Shown piece after piece: positions 9,493 through 18,351 of a stretch of DNA of 64,000 bases. Within the stretch, counting starts at the first letter, position 1; every line of letters begins with the position of its first letter. The position numbers were made by a program, and so were the translations under genes. The stretch is from Fuscovulum ytuae. GTDB taxonomy: Bacteria; Pseudomonadota; Alphaproteobacteria; Rhodobacterales; Rhodobacteraceae. The DNA lies in assembly GCF_029953595.1 (NCBI RefSeq), contig NZ_CP124535.1, positions 2,525,001-2,589,000 of the forward strand, written 5' to 3'. The notes below the pieces were generated by a model, which was given only the letters and a program-made list of their open reading frames with translations, was not told the DNA's origin and made no database searches.

Positions 9493-10370
9493 CAGGATTT
9501 TCCCCGAACCAGTTTGAACGCATCCGAGAATGCCTCAAGCGCGTTCGCGGGCAAAAGGATCGTTTGCTTGCCTTCGCCCACAGCGACTTGGGCCAAGGCC
9601 TCTACCTGTTTCATGGCGATTTGGTATTGCGCAGCTTCAAGCCCATTGGCGGTGATGGCGGTGGCGATCACGCCTGTCGCATAGGCCTCGGCATCCGCGG
9701 TGATGCGCTTGGCCTTGGCGGCCTGCTCGGCGGCGTAAAGATCGGCATCGGCGGCAAGTTCGACCGCGCGTTTTTTCCCTTCAGCCTCGGTCACTTGGGC
9801 GCGGCGGGCGCGTTCGGCGTTCAGCTGTTGCAGCATGGCGGCACGCGTTGCATCGTCGAGATTGACGTCAAGGATTTCGGCGCGCGTCACCTCTACCCCC
9901 CAGTCATCGACCATCATGCGGACCTGTTCGCGCACCCTTTCAATGAGTTGCGCGCGGTTCGACTGGACCTGATCGAGTTCCAGCTTACCGATTTCCGACC
10001 GCACGATCCCGGCCACGGTGGTGGCAATGGCGGCATCCACGTCGCGGATGCGGTAGACCGTCTTTTCCGGCTCGGTGATGCGGTAGAAGACCGAAGTTTC
10101 CACCTTTACCAGCACGTTATCGGCGGTGATGGCGTCCTGCGAGGCATTGGGAAGTTGCCGTTCAAGGATCGAAATCTTGTGCGGCACCCGATCAAGGAAG
10201 GGGACGACGAAGTTGATCCCCGGTCCGAGGACCGACCGGAGGCGGCCAAAGCGTTCGACCACATGCTTTTCGGATTGCGGCACGATCCGCACGCCAAGGA
10301 AGATGCAGAGGATGATGAAGATCGCGATTGAAAGAAAGATCGCGTTGCCGCCGAAAAGTTCAGGCTCCAT
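9492..10370 (-). CDS. SPFH/Band 7 membrane protein (QmcA/stomatin type)
   Basis: A 292-residue stomatin-like protein. One N-terminal membrane anchor (about residues 10-29, AIFLSIAIFIILCIFLGV), then the SPFH domain starting IVPQSEKHVVERFGRL, with the typical GPGINFVVPFLDRV, and a long Ala/Glu-rich helix (about 190-260) ending in a short C-terminal part. These proteins oligomerise in the inner membrane and scaffold proteases such as FtsH. The start at 10370 has a perfect AGGAGGT seven bases upstream; the open frame continues upstream without a plausible start. Coupled to the NfeD-like gene. Confidence 0.93.
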   Translation of the reverse strand: MEPELFGGNAIFLSIAIFIILCIFLGVRIVPQSEKHVVERFGRLRSVLGPGINFVVPFLDRVPHKISILERQLPNASQDAITADNVLVKVETSVFYRITEPEKTVYRIRDVDAAIATTVAGIVRSEIGKLELDQVQSNRAQLIERVREQVRMMVDDWGVEVTRAEILDVNLDDATRAAMLQQLNAERARRAQVTEAEGKKRAVELAADADLYAAEQAAKAKRITADAEAYATGVIATAITANGLEAAQYQIAMKQVEALAQVAVGEGKQTILLPANALEAFSDAFKLVRGKS

Positions 10371-10474
10371 GCCCGCTACCTCCTGAAATGCTACGGGCGA
10401 ATCATGGGGGTTTGGCGTGTTGGGTGCAAGGGTCGGGCATGGACGCGCGAAAAGGGGCGGCGCATAATAGGGCC

Positions 10475-11728
10475 ATGCCAGCCCTGTGCCGCGACTGTCT
10501 GACGACCTTTGAGGATGCCCCGCGCTGCCCGGCCTGTCGTAGCCCGCGGGTTCTGGCGCATCCAGAACTGTTTGACCTGTCCATCGCGCATATGGACTGC
10601 GATGCCTTCTATGCCAGCGTGGAAAAGCGCGACAATCCCGATTTGCGGGACAAGGCCCTGATCGTGGGGGGCGGGACGCGGGGAGTGGTGTCAACCTGCT
10701 GTTATATCGCGCGAATCTCTGGCGTACGTTCGGCGATGCCGATGTTTCAGGCGTTGAAACTGTGCCCTGACGCGGTGGTGGTGAAGCCGCGCATGGCCGT
10801 CTATGCCGAGGAAAGCCGCAAGATCAGGGCGATGATGGAGGCGCTGACGCCGGATATCGAACCCCTGTCGCTGGACGAGGCATTTCTGGACCTGTCAGGG
10901 ACGGCGCGGCTGCATGGTGCGCCGCCTGCCGTGATGCTGGCGCGGCTGGTGCGCCGGATGGAGACAGAGTTGGGCCTGACCGGATCTATCGGCTTGAGTC
11001 ATAACAAGTTTTTGGCAAAGATCGCCTCCGACCTTGATAAGCCGAAGGGGTTTTCGGTGATCGGGCGGGCCGAGACGCAAGCCTTTCTGACGCCGAAACC
11101 CGTGCGGATCATCTGGGGGGTGGGGACGGCCACGCAATCCGCGCTGGAGGCGGCGGGTATAAGAACGATCGCAGACCTGCTGCGTTGGGACAGGGCCGAT
11201 CTGGTGGCGCGGTTCGGGAGCATGGGGGAGCGGCTTTATTATCTGGCGCGGGGGCAGGATCAGCGGCGTGTCAGCCGGGATGAGAGGCCGAAATCCATCA
11301 GCAAGGAGACGACCTTCAACGAAGATACGGGGGACCCAGATATCCTTGATGGGCATATCTGGCGGCTGGCAGAACAGGTGGCGGATCGGGCAAAGGCCAA
11401 GGACCTTGCCGGGCGGACGGTGGTATTGAAGCTGAAACGTGATGATTTTCAGACGGTTACGCGGCGGCATGCCTTGGGCGATGCGACGCAGATCGCGGAT
11501 CGCATCTATCGCGCGGCGCGGGACTTGTTCGATCAGGCGGGGGCGAAAGGGCCGTTTCGCCTGATCGGGGTAGGGATTGCCGATCTGGTGCAGGCCGATC
11601 AGGCGGATCGATCAGGTGACCTATTGGACCCCGGCGCGGGGCAAAGGGCAAAGGCAGAGCGGGCAGCGGATGCGATACGGGCGAGATTCGGCAAGGATGC
11701 GATCATCAAGGGCCGAAGCCTGCGCTGA
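10475..11728 (+). CDS. dinB: DNA polymerase IV (DinB) with an N-terminal zinc-ribbon-like segment
   Basis: Y-family translesion polymerase of 417 residues. The polymerase starts at about residue 35 with IAHMDCDAFYASVEKRD, contains SLDEAFLDLSG (catalytic acidic residues), the helix-hairpin-helix region around IWGVGTATQSALEAAG, and the little-finger domain after SISKETTFNED. Before it are two CxxC pairs (CRDC at residues 5-8 and CPAC at 18-21), absent in E. coli DinB, which could form a small zinc ribbon. I chose the ATG at 10475 since it includes both pairs; upstream ribosome binding is only weakly visible. Confidence 0.92.
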   Translation: MPALCRDCLTTFEDAPRCPACRSPRVLAHPELFDLSIAHMDCDAFYASVEKRDNPDLRDKALIVGGGTRGVVSTCCYIARISGVRSAMPMFQALKLCPDAVVVKPRMAVYAEESRKIRAMMEALTPDIEPLSLDEAFLDLSGTARLHGAPPAVMLARLVRRMETELGLTGSIGLSHNKFLAKIASDLDKPKGFSVIGRAETQAFLTPKPVRIIWGVGTATQSALEAAGIRTIADLLRWDRADLVARFGSMGERLYYLARGQDQRRVSRDERPKSISKETTFNEDTGDPDILDGHIWRLAEQVADRAKAKDLAGRTVVLKLKRDDFQTVTRRHALGDATQIADRIYRAARDLFDQAGAKGPFRLIGVGIADLVQADQADRSGDLLDPGAGQRAKAERAADAIRARFGKDAIIKGRSLR

Positions 11729-12589
11729 TCATTCCGCCGCAAGGGGCATATTGCCTGCCTGCGGGGCCGTCACATCAGCGATGACACGGGTTACAAGCCG
11801 TTGAAATTCCTTGAAATCGGGCCGTGGCTGGATGCGCTGTTCATCCATGTAGAGAGCGCGGTCAATTTCGATCTGCACCACGTGCTGTTGGCGCGAGGGG
11901 CGACCATAGGCTTGGGCGATATACGCCCCTGCAAAGGGCGCGTTGCGGGCGGTGCGCAGGCCTGCGGCGGCGAAGGCGCGTTCGATGCGTTCGACCACAT
12001 CACGAGAGGCGGCGGCACCAAAACGGTCGCCCAGAACCACATCGGGGCGCGGATAGCCGGGGCGGGAATGTGCCTCAATCGCCTCATGCGGCATGGAGTG
12101 GCAATCGATCAGGATCGCCTGACCGAACTGCGCAAGGTTTTCATCTAAAAGAGTTTTTAGCGCGGTGTGATAGGGGTGCCAGACAGAGGCGATGCGCCGT
12201 TCCGCCTCGGCCCGCGGGAGTTTGCCGCGATAGATGGCCCGGCCACCCGCGACGACGCGGGGAATGACGCCAAGCCCGGAAGAGACGCGGGGGTTGTGGG
12301 GGGCGCGGTCGATGCCTTCGATCACCGCCGGGTCGAGTTCGTCAGCAGCGCGATTGAGGTCGATATAGGCGCGGGGGATGCGGGCGGCGAGGAGGGGCGC
12401 GCCGTGCAGGGGGGCGGCGGAAAACAAGTGATCGACAAAGGCATCCTCTGACGAACGGATCGTGTGGCGATCAAGAAGGCTTTGCGAAACAAAGCTTTGC
12501 GGGTAGTCGGCGCCGGAATGTGGCGACGAAAAGACCACCGGGGTGGTCCGGCGGCGGGGAAGGTGGAGGGTGTATGCGTCGCTTTGCAT
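11729..12589 (-). CDS. N-formylglutamate amidohydrolase family protein
   Basis: A 286-residue member of the family that hydrolyses N-formylglutamate in histidine degradation (HutG type), or related N-acyl amino acids. Seen are PVVFSSPHSGADYP near the start, the SSEDAFVDHLF segment, ARIPRAYIDLNR, and LIDCHSMPHEA, which carry the probable metal ligands. No other hut gene is nearby, so the pathway is not confirmed. The ATG at 12589 gives the family-like N terminus; its ribosome site (TGTGGG) is weak, and a GTG 25 codons earlier is also open. Convergent with dinB, stop codons adjacent. Confidence 0.85.
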   Translation of the reverse strand: MQSDAYTLHLPRRRTTPVVFSSPHSGADYPQSFVSQSLLDRHTIRSSEDAFVDHLFSAAPLHGAPLLAARIPRAYIDLNRAADELDPAVIEGIDRAPHNPRVSSGLGVIPRVVAGGRAIYRGKLPRAEAERRIASVWHPYHTALKTLLDENLAQFGQAILIDCHSMPHEAIEAHSRPGYPRPDVVLGDRFGAAASRDVVERIERAFAAAGLRTARNAPFAGAYIAQAYGRPSRQQHVVQIEIDRALYMDEQRIQPRPDFKEFQRLVTRVIADVTAPQAGNMPLAAE

Positions 12590-12726
12590 CCCACAGATAT
12601 AGCCGTGTTTTTCCAGATGCCAAAACCCCTTGAACCTATGGGCGACTCCTTTTATAGACCCCACGACCGACGCGGACCCGCCCGCGTCCTTTTGTTTTGG
12701 GAACGGGCGGATAAGTGAAGGAGCGT

Positions 12727-12801
12727 GGGCGGTTAGCTCAGCGGTAGAGCACTACGTTGACATCGTAGTGGCCACTGGTTCGATCCCAGTACCGCCCACC
12801 A
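12727..12801 (+). tRNA. tRNA-Val (GAC)
   Basis: Seventy-five bases folding as a complete cloverleaf: acceptor GGGCGGT with ACCGCCC, D-arm with GCTCAGCGGTAGAGC, anticodon stem ACTAC/GTAGT with loop TTGACAT (anticodon GAC), T-loop GGTTCGATCC, and an encoded CCA end. The Val(GAC)-rpmJ neighbourhood is common in this group. Confidence 0.97.
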
Positions 12802-12872
12802 TTTCGCCGTTTCCTGACAAGGGAAACATCAAGGATTTCAAGGCGCTGCGCGCCGCGAATGGGAGAAGAACG

Positions 12873-12998
12873 ATGAAGGTTGCGAACTCGCTCCGCTCGC
12901 TCAAGACGCGTCATCGCGATTGCCAGGTCGTGCGCCGCAAAGGCCGCGTCTATGTGATCAACAAGACGCAGAAGCGGTACAAGGCTCGTCAGGGCTGA
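12873..12998 (+). CDS. rpmJ: 50S ribosomal protein L36 (41-residue, zinc-less form)
   Basis: A 41-residue basic protein starting [20 protein letters not shown] and ending [11 protein letters not shown], the variant of L36 in which the CxxC...H zinc knuckle is lost and only one cysteine remains. This form is standard in Alphaproteobacteria. GGGAGAA lies eight bases before the ATG. It stands outside any ribosomal protein operon, behind tRNA-Val, and is closed by a strong terminator. Confidence 0.96.
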   Translation: MKVANSLRSLKTRHRDCQVVRRKGRVYVINKTQKRYKARQG

Positions 12999-13023
12999 TT
13001 TTTTCCGGGAGACCGGAGGACAG

Positions 13024-13052
13024 GGCCGCCCGGTGGGCGGCCTTTTGTTTTT
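13024..13052 (+). terminator. Rho-independent terminator of rpmJ
   Basis: Perfect 7-bp stem GGCCGCC / GGCGGCC with a five-base loop, followed by TTTTGTTTTT, 25 bases after the rpmJ stop codon. Confidence 0.88.
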
Positions 13053-13110
13053 CGTCGCGCCCAAGGCATTGAGAACGCTGGCTTAATCGGGGCTTTCGGG
13101 CGAAAACGGT

Positions 13111-13158
13111 TGTGCCCTGTTTTGTGCCGCCTTTTGTGCAGCATTCTGTGGGCACGCA
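13111..13158. repeat. 12-bp iteron array, copy 1
   Basis: Four units start exactly 12 bases apart at 13111, 13123, 13135 and 13147: TGTGCCCTGTTT, TGTGCCGCCTTT, TGTGCAGCATTC and TGTGGGCACGCA. The first 33 bases occur unchanged at 39811. The array lies in the gap between the rpmJ terminator and the PaiB-like gene, with a CGTTAACCTTAACG inverted repeat 18 bases further on. It could be an operator; no binding protein is known to me. Confidence 0.75.
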
Positions 13159-13175
13159 GCGCACGCTGGGGTGCG

Positions 13176-13189
13176 CGTTAACCTTAACG
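13176..13189. promoter_or_regulatory. Inverted repeat CGTTAACCTTAACG upstream of the PaiB-like gene
   Basis: Fourteen-base inverted repeat (six-base arms, two-base centre) ending 26 bases before the ATG at 13216. The reverse complement is identical to the motif repeated three times perfectly in the thiB-aroC gap, so both places may bind the same protein. Confidence 0.5.
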
Positions 13190-13215
13190 ACGCGAATCGT
13201 TTGGAGGGCCTTGTC

Positions 13216-13821
13216 ATGCATCCGAATCCCGCCTTTCGGGGCCAGCCTGAAGAGGAGAATCTGCGCTTTGCCACGGCGAAGGGCTTTGGGATGCTTTGCG
13301 TGAATGGCGCGGCGGGGCCACTCGCCGCGCATGTGCCTTTCGTGATGGCAGGGCCGCATGTGGTGGAGGTGCATCTGGCGCGGTCCAATGCGATGGCGCG
13401 GACAGGGTTGCCTGCGCCTGCGCTTTTGGCTGTACAGGGGCCGGATGCGTATATCTCGCCCGACTGGTATGGCGTGCCGGATCAGGTGCCGACATGGAAT
13501 TATGTGGCGGTGCATCTGCGCGGCGTGCTGCATCCGATGGAGGCAGAGGAACTTGAACCGCAGGTGGACGCGCTTTCGGCCATGTTCGAGGGGCGGATCG
13601 CGGGCAAGCGGCCATGGACCAAGGAGAAGATGGGCGAGGGGGTGATGGCCCGGATGATGCGGGGTATCCTGCCCTTTCGCCTTGAGGTCACCGAGATCGA
13701 CGGGACGTGGAAGTTGAACCAGAACAAGAGCCCGGAGGCGCGGGCGAGGGTGATCGCGGCGCTGGAGGCGCAGGGCGGGATGGCGGCGCAGATCGCGGCC
13801 CTGATGCAGGCGCTGGACTGA
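13216..13821 (+). CDS. FMN-binding PaiB-like protein
   Basis: A 201-residue member of the PaiB family (FMN-binding split-barrel fold), known in Bacillus as a repressor of sporulation and protease genes and elsewhere annotated as FMN-binding negative transcriptional regulator. Seen: NPAFRGQPEEENLRFATAKGFG at the start (split barrel), the LARSNAM loop, AYISPDWYG and the WNYVAVHLRG strand, then a C-terminal region ending in the NQNKSPEARARVIAALE helix. GGAGG lies eight bases before the ATG at 13216. No DNA-binding domain is visible; function in this organism is unknown. Confidence 0.85.
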   Translation: MHPNPAFRGQPEEENLRFATAKGFGMLCVNGAAGPLAAHVPFVMAGPHVVEVHLARSNAMARTGLPAPALLAVQGPDAYISPDWYGVPDQVPTWNYVAVHLRGVLHPMEAEELEPQVDALSAMFEGRIAGKRPWTKEKMGEGVMARMMRGILPFRLEVTEIDGTWKLNQNKSPEARARVIAALEAQGGMAAQIAALMQALD

Positions 13822-13938
13822 GGGAGCGGGATGGGCCGGAGGTTGGGGCGGCGGAAGGGCGCGGTTCCACTGTGGAAATCGCTTTTCCAGGAAGCGGGGC
13901 GGGCCTAGGGTTTGGCCAAAGCCGAAGGAGCCTGTGAC

Positions 13939-14556
13939 ATGCGTCTCTTTTTCTCGCCCACCTCGCCTTATGTTCGCAAGGTGATGGTCCTGTTGCATGA
14001 GACGGGGCAATTGGACGAGGTCGAACTTGTGACGGGGTCGGGAAGCCCGGTTGACCCCGGTGCGGCGCCGCTGGAGGCCAATCCTCTTGGCAAGGTGCCT
14101 GCGTTGGAGCGGGGGGATGGGCCTGCCATTTATGACAGCCGGGTGATCTGCCAGTTTCTGGATGCGCGGGCCAAGGCGGGCGCGGGGGCCGGGCTTTATC
14201 CGACGGATGGGCGTCGCTGGGACACGCTGGTGGTGGAGGCGACAGGGGATGGCATTCTGGATGCCGCGCTGCTGATGGTTTACGAGGGGCGACTGCGCCC
14301 GGAAGAGATGCGCTTTGCCCCTTGGGTGGAGGGGCAATGGGCCAAGGTGGACCGGTCGTTGGATGCGCTGGAACAGCGCTGGATGGCGCATCTGGACGGG
14401 CCTTTGGATGCCGGGCAGATCGCGGTGGCCTGCGCGCTGGGTTATCTGGATTTTCGGCATGATGCGCGGGGTTGGCGGACGGGGCGGCCTGCGCTGGCGG
14501 AATGGTATGCGCGCTTTGCCGCGCGGCCTTCGATGATGGCGACGATGCCTGTCTGA
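13939..14556 (+). CDS. Glutathione S-transferase family protein
   Basis: A 205-residue cytosolic GST. N-terminal thioredoxin-like domain begins MRLFFSPTSPYVRKVMVLLHE (catalytic Ser/Pro region), with NPLGKVPAL (cis-Pro) and YDSRVICQFLD, followed by an all-helical C-terminal domain. Such proteins conjugate or reduce small molecules with glutathione; the substrate is unknown. AAGGAG precedes the ATG at 13939 by eight bases. The next gene (LysE family) starts one base after the stop, so the two are probably co-transcribed. Confidence 0.9.
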   Translation: MRLFFSPTSPYVRKVMVLLHETGQLDEVELVTGSGSPVDPGAAPLEANPLGKVPALERGDGPAIYDSRVICQFLDARAKAGAGAGLYPTDGRRWDTLVVEATGDGILDAALLMVYEGRLRPEEMRFAPWVEGQWAKVDRSLDALEQRWMAHLDGPLDAGQIAVACALGYLDFRHDARGWRTGRPALAEWYARFAARPSMMATMPV

Positions 14557-14557
14557 C

Positions 14558-15193
14558 ATGTCTTTGCCTTTCGGCGCCTTTGTCACGGTGTGGCTGTTTC
14601 TGGCGGCCAATATCGCCTCGCCCGGGCCGAATGTTTTGAACACGATCGCGCTGGCGATGGGATCGGGGCGGCGGGCCGGGCTTGGATCGGCCTGCGGGGT
14701 GGGTCTGGGCATCGGGTTGTGGTGCCTGTCGATGCTGCTGGGTCTGGCGGCGGTGATCGCGGTTGCGCCGTGGATGGCGGAGGTGCTGCGCTGGGCGGCG
14801 GTGGGGCTGCTTTTGTTGTTTGCGGGGCGCTATCTGCGGGCGGCGCTGGCGGGGTATCGGGCGCGCGGCATGGCGGTGCCGGAGGCGCGGCGCGGTGCGG
14901 GATTTGCAACAGGGTTTCGGCGGGCCCTGGCGGTGATTGCGGTCAACCCCAAGGCGCTGACGAGTTGGCTGGCGGTGATGGGCATGTTTCCGGTGGCGGA
15001 TGCGCAGGCGGGGGATATGGCGGTCCTTTGCGCCGGGGCCTGTGTCCTGTCGTTTTCGATTCACGGCATCTACATGATTCTGTTTTCAACTGCGCCGGCC
15101 TTGCGGTTCTATCTGCGCGCGGGCTGGCTGTTGCAGGGGGTGGCGGGCCTCCTGTTCGCTGGCTTTGCGCTACGACTTGTCGCAGGGGGTTGA
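14558..15193 (+). CDS. LysE/RhtB family amino acid exporter
   Basis: A 211-residue integral membrane protein with about six hydrophobic segments and the LysE-family marks: N-terminal SPGPNVLNTIALAMGSGRRAG and the central NPKALTSWLAVMG. Members export amino acids or derivatives through the inner membrane using the proton gradient. The substrate is not predictable here. The start follows the GST stop codon immediately. Confidence 0.88.
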   Translation: MSLPFGAFVTVWLFLAANIASPGPNVLNTIALAMGSGRRAGLGSACGVGLGIGLWCLSMLLGLAAVIAVAPWMAEVLRWAAVGLLLLFAGRYLRAALAGYRARGMAVPEARRGAGFATGFRRALAVIAVNPKALTSWLAVMGMFPVADAQAGDMAVLCAGACVLSFSIHGIYMILFSTAPALRFYLRAGWLLQGVAGLLFAGFALRLVAGG

Positions 15194-15433
15194 GCGGGAC
15201 CGCTGCCGTTACATCCTTTGCGCATGGCCTTTGGCCGGTGCGGGGCGGTTTGCGCGCCCGTCCGGCCACAGGGCGAAATTTTCCGCAGGCTTTGGCAGGG
15301 TCTGCGCCCGTTTGTCCGCTGGACGATCCGGCGCGCCTTGTCTAAAAGCCGCCCGGCAAGGCTGCGGGTGACCGCGGCCCTATCGACAATGGGTCGCGGG
15401 AGCCCCCCGCGCCTGTGAAAGGGAGAATATCTC

Positions 15434-15994
15434 GTGTCCCACGCTGACGAAAACGCAGGTACCCGGCGGGATTTCCTGTACTACGCGACGGCAGGGGCCG
15501 GTGCGGTTGCCACGGGCGCCGCTGTCTGGCCGCTGATCAACCAGATGAACCCTTCCGCCGATGTTCAGGCGCTGTCGTCGATTTTCGTCGACGTGTCGGG
15601 CGTGGATGTCGGGACGCAGCTGACGGTGAAGTGGCTGGGCAAGCCCGTCTTCATCCGTCGCCGCACGCCGGAAGAGATCGAGGCAGGGCGCGCTGTCCCG
15701 CTGACCGATCTGGTCGATCCGCTGTCGGACAACGCGAACAAGCCGGGGGCAGATGCCTCGGACGAAAACCGCACCTTGGACGAGGCGGGCGAGTGGCTGG
15801 TGATGATGGGGGTCTGCACCCATCTGGGCTGCGTGCCGCTGGGCGATGGCGCCGGTGAATTCGGCGGCTGGTTCTGCCCCTGCCACGGGTCGCATTACGA
15901 TACCGCGGGCCGCATCCGCAAAGGGCCTGCACCGCGCAACCTGCCGGTGCCGGTGGCGGCTTTCGAAGACGAATCCACGATCAAGCTCGGGTAA
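15434..15994 (+). CDS. petA: Rieske iron-sulfur subunit of cytochrome bc1
   Basis: The 186-residue Rieske protein transfers electrons from ubiquinol to cytochrome c1. It carries a twin-arginine type N terminus ([19 protein letters not shown], also the membrane anchor) and the 2Fe-2S ligands in CTHLGC and CPCHGSHY, about residues 133-155. The start is GTG with GGGAG ten bases upstream. First gene of the petABC operon; the 240-base gap in front holds no other gene, and its promoter is not obvious to me. Confidence 0.97.
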   Translation: MSHADENAGTRRDFLYYATAGAGAVATGAAVWPLINQMNPSADVQALSSIFVDVSGVDVGTQLTVKWLGKPVFIRRRTPEEIEAGRAVPLTDLVDPLSDNANKPGADASDENRTLDEAGEWLVMMGVCTHLGCVPLGDGAGEFGGWFCPCHGSHYDTAGRIRKGPAPRNLPVPVAAFEDESTIKLG

Positions 15995-16006
15995 GGAACA
16001 CAAGAG

Positions 16007-17344
16007 ATGGCCGGAATTCCGCACGACCATTACGAGCCCAAGAGCTCTGGCGAGAAGTGGCTGCACAAGCGCCTGCCGATCGCGGGGCTTCTGTATGACA
16101 CGATCATGATCCCCACACCCAAGAACCTGAACTGGATGTGGATCTGGGGGATCATCCTGACCTTCTGCCTTGCGTTGCAGATCATCACGGGCATCATCCT
16201 GGTGATGCACTACACGCCGCATGTCGATTACGCCTTCGCGTCGGTCGAACATATCATGCGCAATGTGAATGGCGGCTATATGATCCGCTATCTGCACCAG
16301 AACGGCGCGTCGCTGTTCTTTGTGGCGGTTTATCTGCACATCTTCCGCGGTCTTTATTACGGGTCCTACAAGGCCCCGCGTGAGATCACCTGGATCGTGG
16401 GCATGTTGATCTATCTGCTGATGATGGGCACGGCCTTTATGGGCTATGTGTTGCCGTGGGGTCAGATGTCCTTCTGGGGCGCGACCGTGATCACCGGCCT
16501 GTTTGGCGCCATCCCCGGCATCGGGCCGAGCATTCAGACTTGGCTTCTGGGCGGGCCTGCGGTGGATAATGCCACGCTGAACCGGTTCTTCAGCCTGCAC
16601 TATCTGCTGCCCTTCGTGATCGCGGGCCTTGTGGCCGTGCATATCTGGGCGTTCCACACCACGGGCAACAATAACCCGACCGGGGTGGAAGTGCGCCGCG
16701 GGTCGAAGGAAGAGGCGGCCAAGGATACCGTGCCCTTCTGGCCCTATTACGTGATCAAGGACCTGTTCGCGCTGGCGGTCATTCTGGCGGTGTTCTTCGC
16801 CATCGTGGGCTTCATGCCGAACTATCTGGGTCACCCGGACAACTATATCGAGGCGAACCCGCTTGCGACGCCTGCGCATATCGTGCCGGAATGGTACTTC
16901 CTGCCCTTCTACGCCATCCTGCGCGCCTTTACGGCCGATGTCTGGGTGGTGATCGCGGCGGAATGGATCACCTTCGGGATCGTCGACGCCAAGTTCTTCG
17001 GCGTGCTGGCGATGTTCGGGGCCATCGCTGTGATGGCGCTGGCGCCGTGGCTGGATACCTCGTCCGTCCGGTCGGGCCGCTATCGCCCGATGTTCAAGTG
17101 GTGGTTCGCGCTGCTGGTTGTCGACTTCATGGTTCTGATGTGGGTCGGTGCAATGCCTGCGGAAGAGCCCTATGCGACCATCTCGTTGATCGCGTCGGCC
17201 TATTGGTTCGCCTACTTCCTTGTGATCCTGCCGCTTCTGGGGGTGATCGAGAAGCCGCTGCCGCAGCCGGCGACCATCGAGGATGACTTCAATGCCCACT
17301 ACGGCAAGCCCGGCGGCAATGCCGTGGCGCAACCGGCCGAGTGA
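16007..17344 (+). CDS. petB: Cytochrome b subunit of bc1 complex
   Basis: A 445-residue di-haem cytochrome b with eight membrane helices, carrying the quinol oxidation and reduction sites. Recognisable parts are the N-terminal [40 protein letters not shown] with the first haem region, the Qo-site [14 protein letters not shown] (PEWY motif) and the C-terminal helices. Starts 12 bases after petA and ends where petC's leader begins. Confidence 0.98.
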   Translation: MAGIPHDHYEPKSSGEKWLHKRLPIAGLLYDTIMIPTPKNLNWMWIWGIILTFCLALQIITGIILVMHYTPHVDYAFASVEHIMRNVNGGYMIRYLHQNGASLFFVAVYLHIFRGLYYGSYKAPREITWIVGMLIYLLMMGTAFMGYVLPWGQMSFWGATVITGLFGAIPGIGPSIQTWLLGGPAVDNATLNRFFSLHYLLPFVIAGLVAVHIWAFHTTGNNNPTGVEVRRGSKEEAAKDTVPFWPYYVIKDLFALAVILAVFFAIVGFMPNYLGHPDNYIEANPLATPAHIVPEWYFLPFYAILRAFTADVWVVIAAEWITFGIVDAKFFGVLAMFGAIAVMALAPWLDTSSVRSGRYRPMFKWWFALLVVDFMVLMWVGAMPAEEPYATISLIASAYWFAYFLVILPLLGVIEKPLPQPATIEDDFNAHYGKPGGNAVAQPAE

Positions 17345-17361
17345 GAAGGGAACTGAGCAAG

Positions 17362-18207
17362 ATGATCAGGAAGATCGCACTCACAACCGCTGCCGTTCTG
17401 GCGCTGTCCTCCGGGGTGGCGCTGGCGGCGGGCGGGCATAAAGAAATCACCGATGTGGACTTCGCCCATGAAGGCCCCTTCGGGAAGTTCGACCAGTTTC
17501 AGCTTCAACGCGGGTTGCAGGTCTATACCGAGGTCTGTTCGGCCTGCCACGGGCTGAAATACGTGCCGATCCGCACGCTGGCCGATCCCGGTGGCCCGCA
17601 GCTGCCGGAAGATCAGGTGCGCGCCTATGCGGCGCAGTTCACCGTGACCGACAAGGAAACGGGGGAAGATCGCGAAGGCAAGCCGACGGACCACTTCCCG
17701 GTTTCGGGGATGGAAGGCGCGCCGGACCTGTCGCTGATGACCAAGGCGCGGGCCGGATTCTCGGGGCCCTATGGCACCGGGATGAGCCAGCTGTTCAACG
17801 GCATGGGCGGGGCGGAATACATGTATTCCATCCTGACACATTACGAAGAGAACCCGGAATGCGCCCCCGATGGCATCGACGGGTTCTATTACAACACCTC
17901 TTTCGACAAGGGTGCGATTCCTGACTCCTGCAAAGACGAGAAGGGGATTTCCACCATTCCGGGCAGCTGGATCGCGATGCCGCAGCCGCTTGGAGATGAT
18001 CAGGTGACCTATGCCGACGGCACCCCGGCAACGGTGAGCCAGATGGCAGAGGATGTGTCGGCCTTCCTGATGTGGGCGGCTGAGCCGAAGCTGATGGATC
18101 GTCGTGAGGCCGGGTTCAAGGCGGTCATCTTCTTGATCATCCTTGCCTCGCTTCTGTATCTGACGAACAAGCGGATCTGGGCGAGCGTGAAGGGCAAGAC
18201 GGCCTGA
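17362..18207 (+). CDS. petC: Cytochrome c1 subunit of bc1 complex
   Basis: A 281-residue periplasmic cytochrome c1 anchored by a C-terminal helix. Signal peptide [22 protein letters not shown], haem motif CSACH at about residue 55, and the tail [27 protein letters not shown] as membrane anchor. The start at 17362 has AAGGGA upstream; an earlier GTG overlaps the petB stop but lacks a signal peptide directly behind it. Last gene of the operon, followed by a strong terminator. Confidence 0.97.
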   Translation: MIRKIALTTAAVLALSSGVALAAGGHKEITDVDFAHEGPFGKFDQFQLQRGLQVYTEVCSACHGLKYVPIRTLADPGGPQLPEDQVRAYAAQFTVTDKETGEDREGKPTDHFPVSGMEGAPDLSLMTKARAGFSGPYGTGMSQLFNGMGGAEYMYSILTHYEENPECAPDGIDGFYYNTSFDKGAIPDSCKDEKGISTIPGSWIAMPQPLGDDQVTYADGTPATVSQMAEDVSAFLMWAAEPKLMDRREAGFKAVIFLIILASLLYLTNKRIWASVKGKTA

Positions 18208-18226
18208 GCCATCCGGTGATGTGAAT

Positions 18227-18258
18227 AAAAAACCCCGCCTGAAAGGGCGGGGTTTTTT
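18227..18258 (+). terminator. Rho-independent terminator of petABC
   Basis: AAAAAACCCCGCC, loop TGAAAG, GGCGGGGTTTTTT, 20 bases after the petC stop. The A-tract also gives a T-tract on the other strand, so it may stop thiQ transcription too. Confidence 0.92.
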
Positions 18259-18276
18259 ATTTGGCGCGTTGGGGAG

Positions 18277-18323
18277 GCGGAATTTGACGCAAATTCCGCG
18301 GCGATTTCTGGCGCAGAAATCGC
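18277..18323. repeat. Double-hairpin palindrome, unit A
   Basis: Two perfect 10-3-10 hairpins separated by one base: GCGGAATTTG/CAAATTCCGC with loop ACG (18277-18299) and GCGATTTCTG/CAGAAATCGC with loop GCG (18301-18323). The same architecture recurs 28 bases on as unit B. Resembles REP/BIME-like elements in layout. Confidence 0.85.
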
Positions 18324-18351
18324 ACTGGGGCCGTTGTGCATCGGTTGTTGA

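Noticed and set aside
12669-12698. GACGCGG/CCGCGTC hairpin followed by CTTTTGTTTT as a terminator.
   Set aside because: No plus-strand gene ends before it (the neighbour is the minus-strand amidohydrolase); it may be part of the tRNA-Val upstream region.
12958-14712. A 584-codon minus-strand open frame covering the PaiB-like and GST genes.
   Set aside because: Pro/Arg/His-rich shadow without ribosome site; both plus-strand genes have family support.
15380-17332. A 650-codon minus-strand open frame opposite petAB.
   Set aside because: Rich in His, Arg and Gln as typical for antisense of membrane-protein genes; petA and petB are unmistakable.
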